Notes under the pieces: model-generated
Told to the model about the DNA's origin: nothing
The model's database searches: none
Seen by the model: only the letters and a program-made list of their open reading frames with translations
Position numbers and translations under genes: made by a program
Shown: piece by piece, positions 17,558 through 26,150 of the stretch
How the letters are laid out: each line of letters starts with the position of its first letter
Numbering within the stretch: position 1 is the stretch's first letter
Source: an uncultured Eubacteriales bacterium
GTDB lineage: Bacteria; Bacillota; Clostridia; TANB77; CAG-508
Length of the DNA: 64,000 bases
Assembly (NCBI GenBank): GCA_905203305.1
Contig: CAJKVH010000001.1
Coordinates: 62,001 to 126,000, forward strand
Reading direction: 5' to 3'

Positions 17558-18219
17558 TTGTCATTTTCTCCTTCTTCTAATTTTTTCTTTATTTTTGCCG
17601 CTTTTTTTCTTACTCTTTGGATTGCTGTATCTACTGATTTTACTTTGCTTTCAAGTTTGTTTGCTATCTCTAAATATGTTTCTCCATTTCTGTAATGAAC
17701 TAGAACTTTTTTTTCAAAATCACTTAGACTGTCATCAATTGCTTTTTCTATAACTGTGTAATATTCTTTTTTTGTTATTATGTCTAATGGATCTTCTCCT
17801 GTTTTTCTTGTGTCTAATATTTCCATAACTTCTGTATCATCATTTTCATCATATGCTCCCGAATTTAATGATAATGATGAATTTAGTGGAATGTGTTTTT
17901 GTCTATTTGAATTTTTTACAGCTGTTATCATTTGTCTTTCTATACATATTCCTGCAAATGTTTTAAATGAATTTTGTTTTTGCTCATCAAATGATTTTAC
18001 TGCTTTATATAGTCCGATATAGCCCTCTTGTAGCATATCTTCTTTTTCTGCTCCTACCATGAAAAATTTATTTGCTTTCATTCCTACTATATCTTTATAT
18101 CTATCTATTAAACAATCTAATGCTAAATTGTTTTTATTTTTGGATATTTCTTGTAGTAAATTTTCATCTGTCATTTGTTGGTATTTTTCTTCAAAAAAGT
18201 TCTGATTTATGTCTGACAT
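17554..18219 (-). CDS. sigH: RNA polymerase sigma-H factor (Spo0H-like)
   Basis: A 221-residue sigma-70 family protein. Region 2 contains DLIDRYKDIVGMKANKFFMVGAEKEDMLQEGYIGLYKAVKSFD and FKTFAGICIERQMITAVKNSNRQKH; region 4 contains SDFEKKVL and YLEIANKLESKVKSVDTAIQRVRKKA. Length and the VGAEKEDMLQEGxIGLYKA wording fit SigH, which drives entry into sporulation in Bacillus and Clostridium. An unusual acidic loop (DENDDTEVMEILD) separates the regions. It is cotranscribed with the HD hydrolase. Confidence 0.92.
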   Translation of the reverse strand: MSDINQNFFEEKYQQMTDENLLQEISKNKNNLALDCLIDRYKDIVGMKANKFFMVGAEKEDMLQEGYIGLYKAVKSFDEQKQNSFKTFAGICIERQMITAVKNSNRQKHIPLNSSLSLNSGAYDENDDTEVMEILDTRKTGEDPLDIITKKEYYTVIEKAIDDSLSDFEKKVLVHYRNGETYLEIANKLESKVKSVDTAIQRVRKKAAKIKKKLEEGENDK

Positions 18220-18261
18220 TTATTGCTCCTTTTGTTTTGTTATTTTCATAAAACAATTATA

Positions 18262-19053
18262 TTAATTAATCGTAGTAAAGTCAAGGCTTCCTGTTAATTT
18301 TAAAATATTTTTTGCCTTATTTTCAAAATCTTTTTCTTCTTTTGTTATTCTAATCTTTGATGGTATTTTTTCGTCTTTGTTTTCCATATCATTTTTTGAA
18401 AGATATGTTTTTATTTTTTGTGCAACTGCCATGCCTGTGTTTATTAATGTAATATTGTTTGAAAATTCTTTTTTTATTATCTCATCATATATTGGATAAT
18501 GTGTACATCCAAGAATTAATGTATCTACATTTTTTGTTTTAAATATTTCCATATATTCATGTACAGCTTCTATGCTTTCTTTTGACTTTGCCTTTCCTTC
18601 TTCTGCTATACTTGCTAGCAATGGGCAAGCCTTATTTACAACTTCTATATATGGCATTTCCTCTTTTAGGCTCTTTTCCCAAGCTCCGCTTCTTATTGTT
18701 CCTGTTGTTGCAATTACTCCAACCTTTTTTATACACATTTGTTTTACATAGTCTGCTGTTGGCTTAATTATTCCAATTATTGGAATAGAAAATATTTCTT
18801 TCATTTCTTTTAAAGCTTGACTTGTTGCTGTGCCACATGCAATAACTACCATTTTTACATTTTGTGATATTAAATATTCTATGTTTTTCCTTGAATATTT
18901 TATAATTTCTTCTTTGCTTTTTTCTCCATAAGGGAAATTTAAGGTATCTCCTAAATATATAAAATTTTCTTTTGGCAGAACTTCTTCTAGTTTTTTTAAT
19001 ACTGTTAATCCACCTATTCCAGAGTCAAATACTCCTATTGGTCTTTTGTCCAT
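18262..19053 (-). CDS. murI: Glutamate racemase
   Basis: MurI, 263 residues, converting L- to D-glutamate for peptidoglycan. The two catalytic cysteines are in ACGTATS (C73) and GCTHYP (C183), with D10-S11 in FDSGIGG. It starts 16 bases after the membrane-protein gene, so it is probably cotranscribed with it. Confidence 0.96.
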   Translation of the reverse strand: MDKRPIGVFDSGIGGLTVLKKLEEVLPKENFIYLGDTLNFPYGEKSKEEIIKYSRKNIEYLISQNVKMVVIACGTATSQALKEMKEIFSIPIIGIIKPTADYVKQMCIKKVGVIATTGTIRSGAWEKSLKEEMPYIEVVNKACPLLASIAEEGKAKSKESIEAVHEYMEIFKTKNVDTLILGCTHYPIYDEIIKKEFSNNITLINTGMAVAQKIKTYLSKNDMENKDEKIPSKIRITKEEKDFENKAKNILKLTGSLDFTTIN

Positions 19054-19069
19054 TTTGTTTTCCTCTTTC

Positions 19070-20713
19070 TTATTTTACAATTTCATAAATCACAAAATTA
19101 TTATCTGAATATATTTTATTATAATTTTCTGGTTCTGTTTCATCTATTATCATTCTAACTTTCGCGTTTTTGTATAAAATTACATGTGTTATTCCATATT
19201 TTTCAAATGTATTTCCATAATATTCACCTAAGTTTGATGTATTTATAAAATCCATAAATATGTCTTGTTTTCCGTTAAATTCTGGTGCATATAAGTCTGC
19301 TCTCGAATCTATAAACACTGGTATTCCTCTATATAGTAAGTAACTTCCATAGTTATATTCATTAAATAATTTTATGTTTTTAACATCTAAATTTTCTAAG
19401 ATCCAATCTGCTGCTTTTACAGGATATGAACTTTCACTTACATAACTATTATTTTTCTTTTTATCTATAAATTTTAGTCCATAAATTACCGCTAAGATTG
19501 CAACTAATATTCCAATAACAGCTATTATTTGTTTTATTACAATATCAATTTTGTCTTTAGAATAAATTTTTATTGCTTCAGTTGTCATCCTATTTAGTAT
19601 AATTGATCCTATTATTACAAACATTGTTGATTGTCTTTTTGATGAAAACATTAAATAAGTAAGCCCACCAATCATAAATAAATCTGATAATCTGATTTTT
19701 ACTTTTGTAAATGTTACAAGAGATAGTACAATTACTATTGTACACATAATAGGAATATTTTTTATAAGTGTTAATGGTAAATGTTCATTTATGTTATTTA
19801 CTGTATTTCCTTGCATTGTTTTTATTAAGTATGTATACGGTGTTGTTCCAAGTGGTGTTAAAAATCCTGTTAAAGCACATATTGCCATTACTAAAATAAG
19901 CCATTTTACATTTTTATTTAGTTTCATTCTTATTTTGTATGGTTCTTCTTCTTCTATTACTTTTTTTATTTTTTCATTACTTTCATAAATTTTATCTAAT
20001 TCTTCTTGTGCTTTTTTTACCTTTTCTTCGTTTTTACATTTTTTTATTACATGTTTTTTGTATGCTATTGTTCCTTTTCTATATACTACAACTTCGGCAA
20101 TCAAACTTATTATATATTCTGCAATGTATGGAAGTGCTATTATAAATATAAAAGGCCAAACTGCTACATGTAAATTTGCAATTAATATTGACGACAAAAT
20201 TATTCCTATTGCATACTGGATTTTTTTAGGATTTTCTATGAATTTTTCTATAAAATATATTACCCATACATATATTATAAATGTTAAAAGCTGTGCTCTT
20301 GCTGCTATATAGTCTTTTAGTAAATACATTGCTCCAATTGTTACTGCAAATGATATAATCTGATTTTTATTTAATTTTTTATTTACAATATATATTGAAA
20401 ATCCAAGTATTATGGACATTATACATACTGATAAATATATTCCTTTCCAACTTCCAATATTATATATTATACTCATAAATACATCATATAACCAATGTGG
20501 ATATGTATATGGTAAATCTTTATGCCACGAAAAATGATCCTTCATATCTATTCCATTTTCCATTATTAAGTTTCCAATTGATACTGTGTAAAATGTATCA
20601 TTTTGTAATGTTTTTGGTGCTACACTAAAACTAAATAAAGCAATTAATATGGCTATAATAATTCCCACAATTATATTTTTCTTTTCTTTTAATTTTTTTA
20701 ATATTTCTTTCAT
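19070..20713 (-). CDS. Polytopic membrane protein, GT-C glycosyltransferase-like
   Basis: A 547-residue protein with about 9-11 predicted membrane helices, a cytoplasmic lysine/glutamate-rich coiled segment (about 215-260) and a C-terminal soluble part. The early loop has acidic residues after helix 1 (TLQNDTFYTVSIGNLI and MKDHFSW) and the C-terminal section contains FIDSRADLYAPEF. This layout is seen in lipid-phosphosugar-using GT-C family proteins of Firmicutes, but no transferase activity can be proven from sequence. It sits upstream of murI, which suggests an envelope role. Confidence 0.6.
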   Translation of the reverse strand: MKEILKKLKEKKNIIVGIIIAILIALFSFSVAPKTLQNDTFYTVSIGNLIMENGIDMKDHFSWHKDLPYTYPHWLYDVFMSIIYNIGSWKGIYLSVCIMSIILGFSIYIVNKKLNKNQIISFAVTIGAMYLLKDYIAARAQLLTFIIYVWVIYFIEKFIENPKKIQYAIGIILSSILIANLHVAVWPFIFIIALPYIAEYIISLIAEVVVYRKGTIAYKKHVIKKCKNEEKVKKAQEELDKIYESNEKIKKVIEEEEPYKIRMKLNKNVKWLILVMAICALTGFLTPLGTTPYTYLIKTMQGNTVNNINEHLPLTLIKNIPIMCTIVIVLSLVTFTKVKIRLSDLFMIGGLTYLMFSSKRQSTMFVIIGSIILNRMTTEAIKIYSKDKIDIVIKQIIAVIGILVAILAVIYGLKFIDKKKNNSYVSESSYPVKAADWILENLDVKNIKLFNEYNYGSYLLYRGIPVFIDSRADLYAPEFNGKQDIFMDFINTSNLGEYYGNTFEKYGITHVILYKNAKVRMIIDETEPENYNKIYSDNNFVIYEIVK

Positions 20714-20744
20714 AGAAAAATCCTTTCTCCTTTAATTAGAAAAT

Positions 20745-20778
20745 GATTTACACAAAAATCTCAGCTTTTGTGTAAATC
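20745..20778 (-). terminator. Hairpin after dut
   Basis: A 13-bp perfect stem (20745-20757 with 20766-20778), loop of 8. The following minus-strand sequence is only moderately T-rich, so it may attenuate and not fully stop transcription into the membrane-protein gene. Confidence 0.7.
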
Positions 20779-20785
20779 TTTATTA

Positions 20786-21250
20786 TTATTTTTCGCTTGT
20801 TGAACCGAATCCGCCTTTTCTTACACCTGTTGCATTGTCATTATCTACAACTAAGTATTTAGAAAACATTGCTTGTCCAATTGCATCTCCTTTTTTTATT
20901 ACTAAATCTTCATCTTTTAAATTTATTAATGAAAACATTATATGTCCATCATTTGATTCGTTTTCATAGTAATCTCCATCTATTACTCCTACATTGTTTG
21001 ATAACATTATTCCTTTTTTAGGAAATCCTGAACTTTTTGCAAATAAATATAACACTTCGTCTTCCATCATATAAGCTTTTAAACCTGTTGCTACAAGTGT
21101 AGGTTTCATACCTTTTTTAAAACTTGGTACAACTACGTCTTCTGCCGCTTCTATATCATATGCTGCAGAACATCTTGTTTTTCTTTCTGGTAAATTTATT
21201 CCTTTATTTTCAAATCCTTTTGCAATTTCAAATCCTCTTACTTTTTCCAT
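20786..21250 (-). CDS. dut: dUTP diphosphatase
   Basis: A trimeric-type dUTPase, 154 residues, converting dUTP to dUMP. Motif 1 (AAYDIEAAED), motif 2 (AKSSG), motif 3 (NNVGVIDGDYYEN), motif 4 (KGDAIGQAMF) and the C-terminal glycine-rich motif 5 (RKGGFGST) are present. Motif 2 FAKSSGFPKKGIMLSN departs from the common RSS(G/L) by one basic residue change. It follows the transketolase subunit by about 56 bases. Confidence 0.93.
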   Translation of the reverse strand: MEKVRGFEIAKGFENKGINLPERKTRCSAAYDIEAAEDVVVPSFKKGMKPTLVATGLKAYMMEDEVLYLFAKSSGFPKKGIMLSNNVGVIDGDYYENESNDGHIMFSLINLKDEDLVIKKGDAIGQAMFSKYLVVDNDNATGVRKGGFGSTSEK

Positions 21251-21306
21251 TTTTCTTCTTTCCTTTCTTAATCTGTACTTTTTTCTTCTATTTTTTATAC
21301 CAATAT

Positions 21307-22228
21307 TTAGAATTTGTCAACAATATTTTTAGCATCTAATCCATAATATTTAATTAATTCTTCTGCTTTTCCTGATCTTCCAAATTCGTCTTTTATTCCT
21401 ATTCTTTCTAACTTTGCTGGATAATAATTTGTTAATACTTCTGAAATTGCAGATCCAAGGCCTCCTATTATATTATGATCTTCTATTGATATTAATCTTT
21501 TTGTTTCTTTAGCGCATTTTATTATCATTTCTTCATCTATTGGTTTTATTGTATGAACATCTATAACTCTTACATATATTTTTTTCTTTTCTAATTCTTC
21601 TTTTGCCTTTATTGCTTCTGATACTACATCTCCTGTTGCAAATATTGTAGCATCAGTTCCCTCTCCTATTTGAATCATTTTTCCGAATTCAAATTTCTGA
21701 TTTTCTTCATATATTATAGGTGTTGCAAGCCTTGATAATCTTACATATACAGGGCCTACTTGTTTATATGCTTCTTCTATTGCCCATTTTGTTTCTATAT
21801 CATCTGATGGGCTTATTACTTTCATGTTTGGAAGAGTTCTCATCATACTTATATCTTCTAACATTTGATGTGTTGCTCCATCTTCACCTACCGTTATTCC
21901 TGCATGTGTTGCACAAATTTTTACATCTAAGTTTGGATAACATATACTATTTCTTATTTGATCATAACTTCTTCCTGCTGCAAATACCGCAAATGTACTT
22001 GCAAATGGCACTTTACCAGTTGATGCTAAACCGAGCAGCTGTGCTCATCATATTTGCTTCTGCTATTCCCATATCAAAAAATCTATCTGGATATTTCTTT
22101 GCAAAATTTATTGTTTTTGTAGCTGTTGCTAAATCTGCATCTAAAACTACAATATTGGGATATTTTTCTCCTATTTTTTCTAGTGTTTCTCCATAACTTT
22201 GCCTTGTGGCTTTTTTCTCATCTCTCAT
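21307..22228 (-). CDS. Transketolase C-terminal subunit, needs +1 frameshift at CGG
   Basis: The C-terminal half of a two-subunit transketolase (pyrimidine-binding plus C-terminal domains). The frame from ATG 22228 (AAAGGA upstream) reads to MMSTAA and then meets CGG (22033-22031); in that frame it stops seven codons later. Skipping the C gives GCT-GGT and a continuous AGLASTGKVPFASTFAVFAAGR to the natural end, 306 residues, normal for this family. Length is 922 bases, that is 3n+1. The N-terminal partner subunit is not adjacent: the neighbours are dut and a DUF5662 gene. Either a recoded gene or a pseudogene; I favour recoding for the reasons in the findings. Confidence 0.8.
22031..22033 (-). 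other. In-frame CGG, apparent +1 shift site (transketolase)
   Basis: Coding context GCT GCT C GGT TTA: dropping the C converts Arg-Phe into Gly-Leu and restores the frame at residue 66. Confidence 0.75.
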
Positions 22229-22242
22229 ATTTTTTGTCCTTT

Positions 22243-22845
22243 CTAATCGACTTTTTTCCATTCTCCTTTGAATTCATAGTAATATTCAGTTTTATCATCT
22301 ATACAGTTCTTTTTATATGCTTCTTTTAAATATTTTTTATCTAGTATTTTTTCTAGCCCATTTTCTTTTAAATTTAAAAATACTTCTTCTAAAAAGTTCT
22401 CTATCTTGGGATTTACTATTATTCTTTTCTTTTCCTTTATCCAATATTCGTATTCTGAACTATTTGTCCAATTTTTTCCATTATATGTTATACTTGCAGA
22501 TAATTTATCACATATCATCTCTGCCATATATTTATATGGTATTACTGGTGCAACCCCTTTGGTTCCTAAGTCTACCCAGTATTGTACATGATGTTTATTT
22601 CTTCCTTTATGGTGTAACCATGCTTTTGAATATCCATTTTCTTTCTTACATTTTGTAATTGGACTTACTTTTCCATCATAGTATTTTACACTTTCCCAAA
22701 ATTCATCATATGAAAATTTTGATAAATCATGCATAAGTCCCCTAAATGGTATTCCAAGTTTTACACTAAATTTAAAAACTAACCATTTATGTTTACTTAC
22801 TAATTTAATGTGTTTAAAAAAATTTGATACAATATTTTTTGACAT
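22243..22845 (-). CDS. DUF5662 family protein
   Basis: A 200-residue cytoplasmic protein resembling the DUF5662 family: LGIPFRGLMHDLSKFSYDEFWESVKYY near residues 31-60 and SKAWLHHKGRNKHHVQYW later. The histidine/aspartate arrangement (MHDLSKF, HHxxxNKHH) recalls HD-type metal hydrolases, but the activity is unknown. It lies upstream of the transketolase subunit with a 14-base gap, so the two may share a transcript. Confidence 0.7.
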   Translation of the reverse strand: MSKNIVSNFFKHIKLVSKHKWLVFKFSVKLGIPFRGLMHDLSKFSYDEFWESVKYYDGKVSPITKCKKENGYSKAWLHHKGRNKHHVQYWVDLGTKGVAPVIPYKYMAEMICDKLSASITYNGKNWTNSSEYEYWIKEKKRIIVNPKIENFLEEVFLNLKENGLEKILDKKYLKEAYKKNCIDDKTEYYYEFKGEWKKVD

Positions 22846-22924
22846 TTAAAAAACCTTCTTTTCTTACATATATTTTTTTGAACTCTATCTATTAAACCAC
22901 ATTTTCTGCAATTTAGCAATGTTT

Positions 22925-22953
22925 TTGACTTTTTTATTTTTTGATGTTATAAT
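22925..22953 (+). promoter_or_regulatory. Promoter of smpB
   Basis: TTGACT, 17 bases, TATAAT, 32 bases before the smpB start. Confidence 0.75.
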
Positions 22954-22985
22954 TTTATTTGAATTTTTTTAAAGAGGTATTAAAT

Positions 22986-23444
22986 ATGTCTAGTAATACA
23001 AAATTAATTGCTAAAAATCCTAATGCATATCATAATTATGACATTGTGGATAAAATTGAATGTGGAATTGTTTTAACTGGAACTGAAATAAAATCAATTC
23101 GAAAAGGAAAGGTTAATTTAAAAGATTCTTTTGCAAATATTAAAAACGGTGAATGTTTTGCAATTGGAATTCATATTAGCCCTTATGAATTCGGAAATAT
23201 TTTTAATAAAGATCCTTTGCGTGATAGAAAACTTTTACTTAATAGATCTGAAATTAATAAATTGATTGGTAAAGTTCAAACTAAAGGTTATTCTTTAGTT
23301 CCTATAAGTTTATATTTTAAAGGTAGCTTGGTTAAACTTGAACTTGGTATTGGTAAAGGAAAAAAATTGTATGATAAACGTGCTGATATTGCTAAAAAAG
23401 ATGCTGAAAGACGTATGCAAATAGCTATGAAAGGGAACTATTAA
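22986..23444 (+). CDS. smpB: SsrA-binding protein SmpB
   Basis: SmpB, 152 residues, the tmRNA partner that rescues stalled ribosomes. KNPNAYHNYDIVDKIECGIVLTGTEIKSIRKGKVNL, the ECFAIGIHISPYE strand and the C-terminal GKGKKLYDKRADIAKKDAERRM tail are diagnostic. The start at 22986 is used because AAAGAGGT lies 7 bases before it. It overlaps the convergent gene at 23441 by four bases. If CGG stalls ribosomes in this organism, SmpB would be a natural competitor of frameshifting; that is speculation. Confidence 0.96.
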   Translation: MSSNTKLIAKNPNAYHNYDIVDKIECGIVLTGTEIKSIRKGKVNLKDSFANIKNGECFAIGIHISPYEFGNIFNKDPLRDRKLLLNRSEINKLIGKVQTKGYSLVPISLYFKGSLVKLELGIGKGKKLYDKRADIAKKDAERRMQIAMKGNY

Positions 23445-24439
23445 TGTTCTTCTCCTTCATAGCTTTGTTTTTTTTCTTTTTCTATAATCATTTTTTTATT
23501 TTTTCTTTCTTTAAAGCCATCTGTTTTTTCTAGCAGTTCATCTTTAAATAATTGTATATATGTTCTTTCTTCTTCTGAATATACATAATAAATTGGTTCG
23601 TCATTTGTTTTTATTTCTATAACAGATAAAACTTCTACTTCTTTTTCTTTTTCTTTTTCTTTATGTTTTATAAATTCGTATGTTTCAAATTTTTTGCTTT
23701 CAAATTTATCTAACACTGATGCTGAAAATAAATATTTATAAAATTTTTTCATTTCATCAGGTCCTGCTGTTTTATCTCTAAATTTTATCAGTTGACTTAT
23801 GTAATATAGTTTATTTTTCAGTATTTCGTCTCTTGTTAAGTTTTCTGTTTCTATTCCTTTATCTTTTAAGAAATTTAAAAAATTATTTGTGTTTTTCACT
23901 TCATTTGATATTAGTTTAAATACATAGTCATTGTAATCATATCTTATAATTTTTAGTTTTTTATCTATTTTTCTTAGCTCTTCACTTGACACTTTTTTTA
24001 CATTTTTAGCTTCTTCATATAAATTTTTTTGTATCCCAAAAAATGCTGGTCTTAACCCATATTTACAGTTTTCTATATCTCCTACTATATTTACAAATAT
24101 TGGGTTTTCTTCTTCATCATAAAAAATTAGTGCTGTATCATCTACATCTATTGTTCTTTTTACTTTTGATTTTTTATATATTATTTTTGCTTTTATATTT
24201 AGTTCTTGTAATAATGCAAAATAAATTTTATTTATTGTACGGCATACAACTCTTGTATCCTCGTCTTTTCTTATGTCTATATCTTTATAATATATTTCTT
24301 CCATAATTTTAGGATCTTTTCCATAAGCAAATCTTTCGTCGTATGATACTATTTTACATATTCTATCATACAAAAATCTTGCTTTTTCTATTATTGTCCA
24401 ATTTTCATCCACTTCTTTTAATAAATCTATATACACCAT
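23441..24439 (-). CDS. Transglutaminase-like fold protein of unknown function
   Basis: A 332-residue protein. Residues 15-110 look like a transglutaminase-like module (EKARFLYDRICKIVSYDERFAYG followed by DEDTRVVCRTINKIYFALLQELNIKAKIIY), with C67 at the nucleophile position. The usual following histidine is not evident: the aligned place reads DVDDTALIFYDEEENPIFVN. The C-terminus is charged (KEKEKEKEVEV, KERKNKKMIIEKEKK). It may be a catalytically dead or divergent member. Neighbours give no clear clue. Confidence 0.5.
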   Translation of the reverse strand: MVYIDLLKEVDENWTIIEKARFLYDRICKIVSYDERFAYGKDPKIMEEIYYKDIDIRKDEDTRVVCRTINKIYFALLQELNIKAKIIYKKSKVKRTIDVDDTALIFYDEEENPIFVNIVGDIENCKYGLRPAFFGIQKNLYEEAKNVKKVSSEELRKIDKKLKIIRYDYNDYVFKLISNEVKNTNNFLNFLKDKGIETENLTRDEILKNKLYYISQLIKFRDKTAGPDEMKKFYKYLFSASVLDKFESKKFETYEFIKHKEKEKEKEVEVLSVIEIKTNDEPIYYVYSEEERTYIQLFKDELLEKTDGFKERKNKKMIIEKEKKQSYEGEEH

Positions 24440-24451
24440 TGTTGCCCTCCA

Positions 24452-24490
24452 AATAAAAGAACTTAGGCATATATTATAACACGCCTAAGT
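24452..24490 (-). terminator. Terminator after the gene at 24504
   Basis: ACTTAGGC (24461-24468) pairs with GCCTAAGT (24483-24490), followed on the minus strand by TCTTTTATTT. Confidence 0.8.
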
Positions 24491-24503
24491 CTTATTATCA
24501 ACT

Positions 24504-25019
24504 TTATTTAGAAAATTCTACCCATCCAAAATTTTCAGTTACAGGATTGTTTGATTTTACTCTAACTCCTCCTTCAAAATCTCCGTCTTCAATTTTTTCA
24601 ATTGATGTAGCATTTTTTGCTATTAGATCTTTTGAAGTAATATTTTTATCTTCATATCCTGTTCCATCATAAGTTACTACATATACATCTCCATTTTCAT
24701 ATAGGTTTACTCTGTACATAGAGCTTCCCATAAATCCACTTGGAGATACTTGTTTTTTTACTTTTGTAGCATTTTCTTGATTTTCTGAATTTGATGTATT
24801 GTTTTTTGTTTCATTTGTTTTATTTAATGATGTATTCTCTTCATTCGAATCATTTTCCTCTACATCATTTTTTAAAACTTCGTTTTCAACACTTATGTTT
24901 TCTGTTTCATTATTTTGGATTTCGTTATTTGCTTTTTCATTATTTTTTGATACATATACTTCTCCAACTATTATTGCTATAATAATAATTGCAATTATAA
25001 AAATTATTTTTTTCTTCAT
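24504..25019 (-). CDS. Membrane-anchored protein of unknown function
   Basis: A 171-residue protein: N-terminal KKK and a hydrophobic helix of about 20 residues, a low-complexity Asn/Glu/Ser/Thr linker (about 25-95) and a C-terminal globular segment (about 100-171, SPSGFMGSSMYRVNLYENGDVYVVTYDGTGYED). The start at 25019 has AGGA nine bases upstream. No family recognised. Confidence 0.65.
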   Translation of the reverse strand: MKKKIIFIIAIIIIAIIVGEVYVSKNNEKANNEIQNNETENISVENEVLKNDVEENDSNEENTSLNKTNETKNNTSNSENQENATKVKKQVSPSGFMGSSMYRVNLYENGDVYVVTYDGTGYEDKNITSKDLIAKNATSIEKIEDGDFEGGVRVKSNNPVTENFGWVEFSK

Positions 25020-25066
25020 AATCTTTTTTCCTATCATATAATTTTATTGGGATTTTTCTTTGCATT

Positions 25067-25996
25067 TTATGCTTTGTTACTTGAACCAAATACGTCTCTT
25101 ATTTTATGTCTTACTGTTTCTGTTATTAAATCCCTTGCTGGAGTTAAATATTTACGAGGATCAAATGCTGCTGGATCTTCTACAAATACTTTTCTTATTC
25201 CTGCTGTCATAGCAAGTCTTAAATCTGTATCAACATTTATTTTAGAAACTCCTGATGTAGCTGCTGTGTGTAAGATTTCATCTGGAACACCTTTAGCTCC
25301 TGGGATATTTGCTCCATATTTATTACATTGTTCAACAAGTTCTGGTATTACTGTTGAAGCTCCATGAAGTACTATTGGAGTATTTGGGATTCTTTCCTTA
25401 ACTTCTTTTAATATATCAAAACGAAGTTTTGCTTCTCCTTTGAATTTATATGCCCCATGGCTTGTACCAATAGCAATAGCTAAAGAATCACATCCTGTTT
25501 CTTTAACAAATCTTTCAGCATCTGCTGGATCTGTGTAAATTGCATCATTTGTATCAACTTTTACATCATCTTCAATTCCTGCTAATTTACCAATTTCAGC
25601 TTCAACCATTACTCCTTTAGAATGAGCATATTCTACAACTTTTTTAGTTAATGCAACATTTTCTTCAAAACTATATTTAGATCCATCTATCATTACAGAT
25701 GTAAATCCATTATCTATACACATTTTTGCAGTTTCAAAATCTGGACCATGATCTAAGTGAATTGCAACTGGTATTTCTGGATGTTCTTCTGTAGCTGCTT
25801 CTACCATTTTCATTAAATAATTTATTCTAGCATATTTTATTGCACTTGATGATGCTTGTAAAATAACAGGTGATTTTTCAGCAGCTGCTGCATCTACTAT
25901 AGCTTGTACTATTTCCATGTTATTTACATTAAATGCTCCTATTGCATAATTTTCTTTCATTGATTTTTCAAACATTTCCTTTGTTGTTACTAACAT
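25067..25996 (-). CDS. fba: Class II fructose-bisphosphate aldolase
   Basis: A class II, zinc-dependent aldolase, 309 residues, cleaving fructose 1,6-bisphosphate in glycolysis. HLDHGPDFE (zinc histidine and catalytic aspartate), the SHGAYK loop, VLHGAST and the phosphate-binding NVDTDLR motif are present. GGAGG precedes the ATG. Monocistronic, with a triple repeat on its upstream side. Confidence 0.95.
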   Translation of the reverse strand: MLVTTKEMFEKSMKENYAIGAFNVNNMEIVQAIVDAAAAEKSPVILQASSSAIKYARINYLMKMVEAATEEHPEIPVAIHLDHGPDFETAKMCIDNGFTSVMIDGSKYSFEENVALTKKVVEYAHSKGVMVEAEIGKLAGIEDDVKVDTNDAIYTDPADAERFVKETGCDSLAIAIGTSHGAYKFKGEAKLRFDILKEVKERIPNTPIVLHGASTVIPELVEQCNKYGANIPGAKGVPDEILHTAATSGVSKINVDTDLRLAMTAGIRKVFVEDPAAFDPRKYLTPARDLITETVRHKIRDVFGSSNKA

Positions 25997-26061
25997 AAAT
26001 TCTACCTCCTAATTTTTTTCTTTATTTTATTGCTAAAATTTCAAAATGTCAATCCCTAAAT

Positions 26062-26150
26062 TTCCCATTTGGGGACGGAGTTTTTTCCCATTTGGGGACG
26101 GAGTTTTTACGGGGAATTCCCATTTGGGGACGGAGTTTTTACGGGAATTT
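26062..26150. repeat. REP-like repeat, three direct copies
   Basis: TTCCCATTTGGGGACGGAG at 26062-26080, 26085-26103 and 26117-26135, between fba and splB. Spacing is 23 and 32 bases, so one copy is shortened. Confidence 0.92.

Noticed and set aside
26062..26150. CRISPR array in the TTCCCATTTGGGGACGGAG runs
   Set aside because: The units are 31 bp with near-identical filler, at most three per site, without unique spacers or cas genes.
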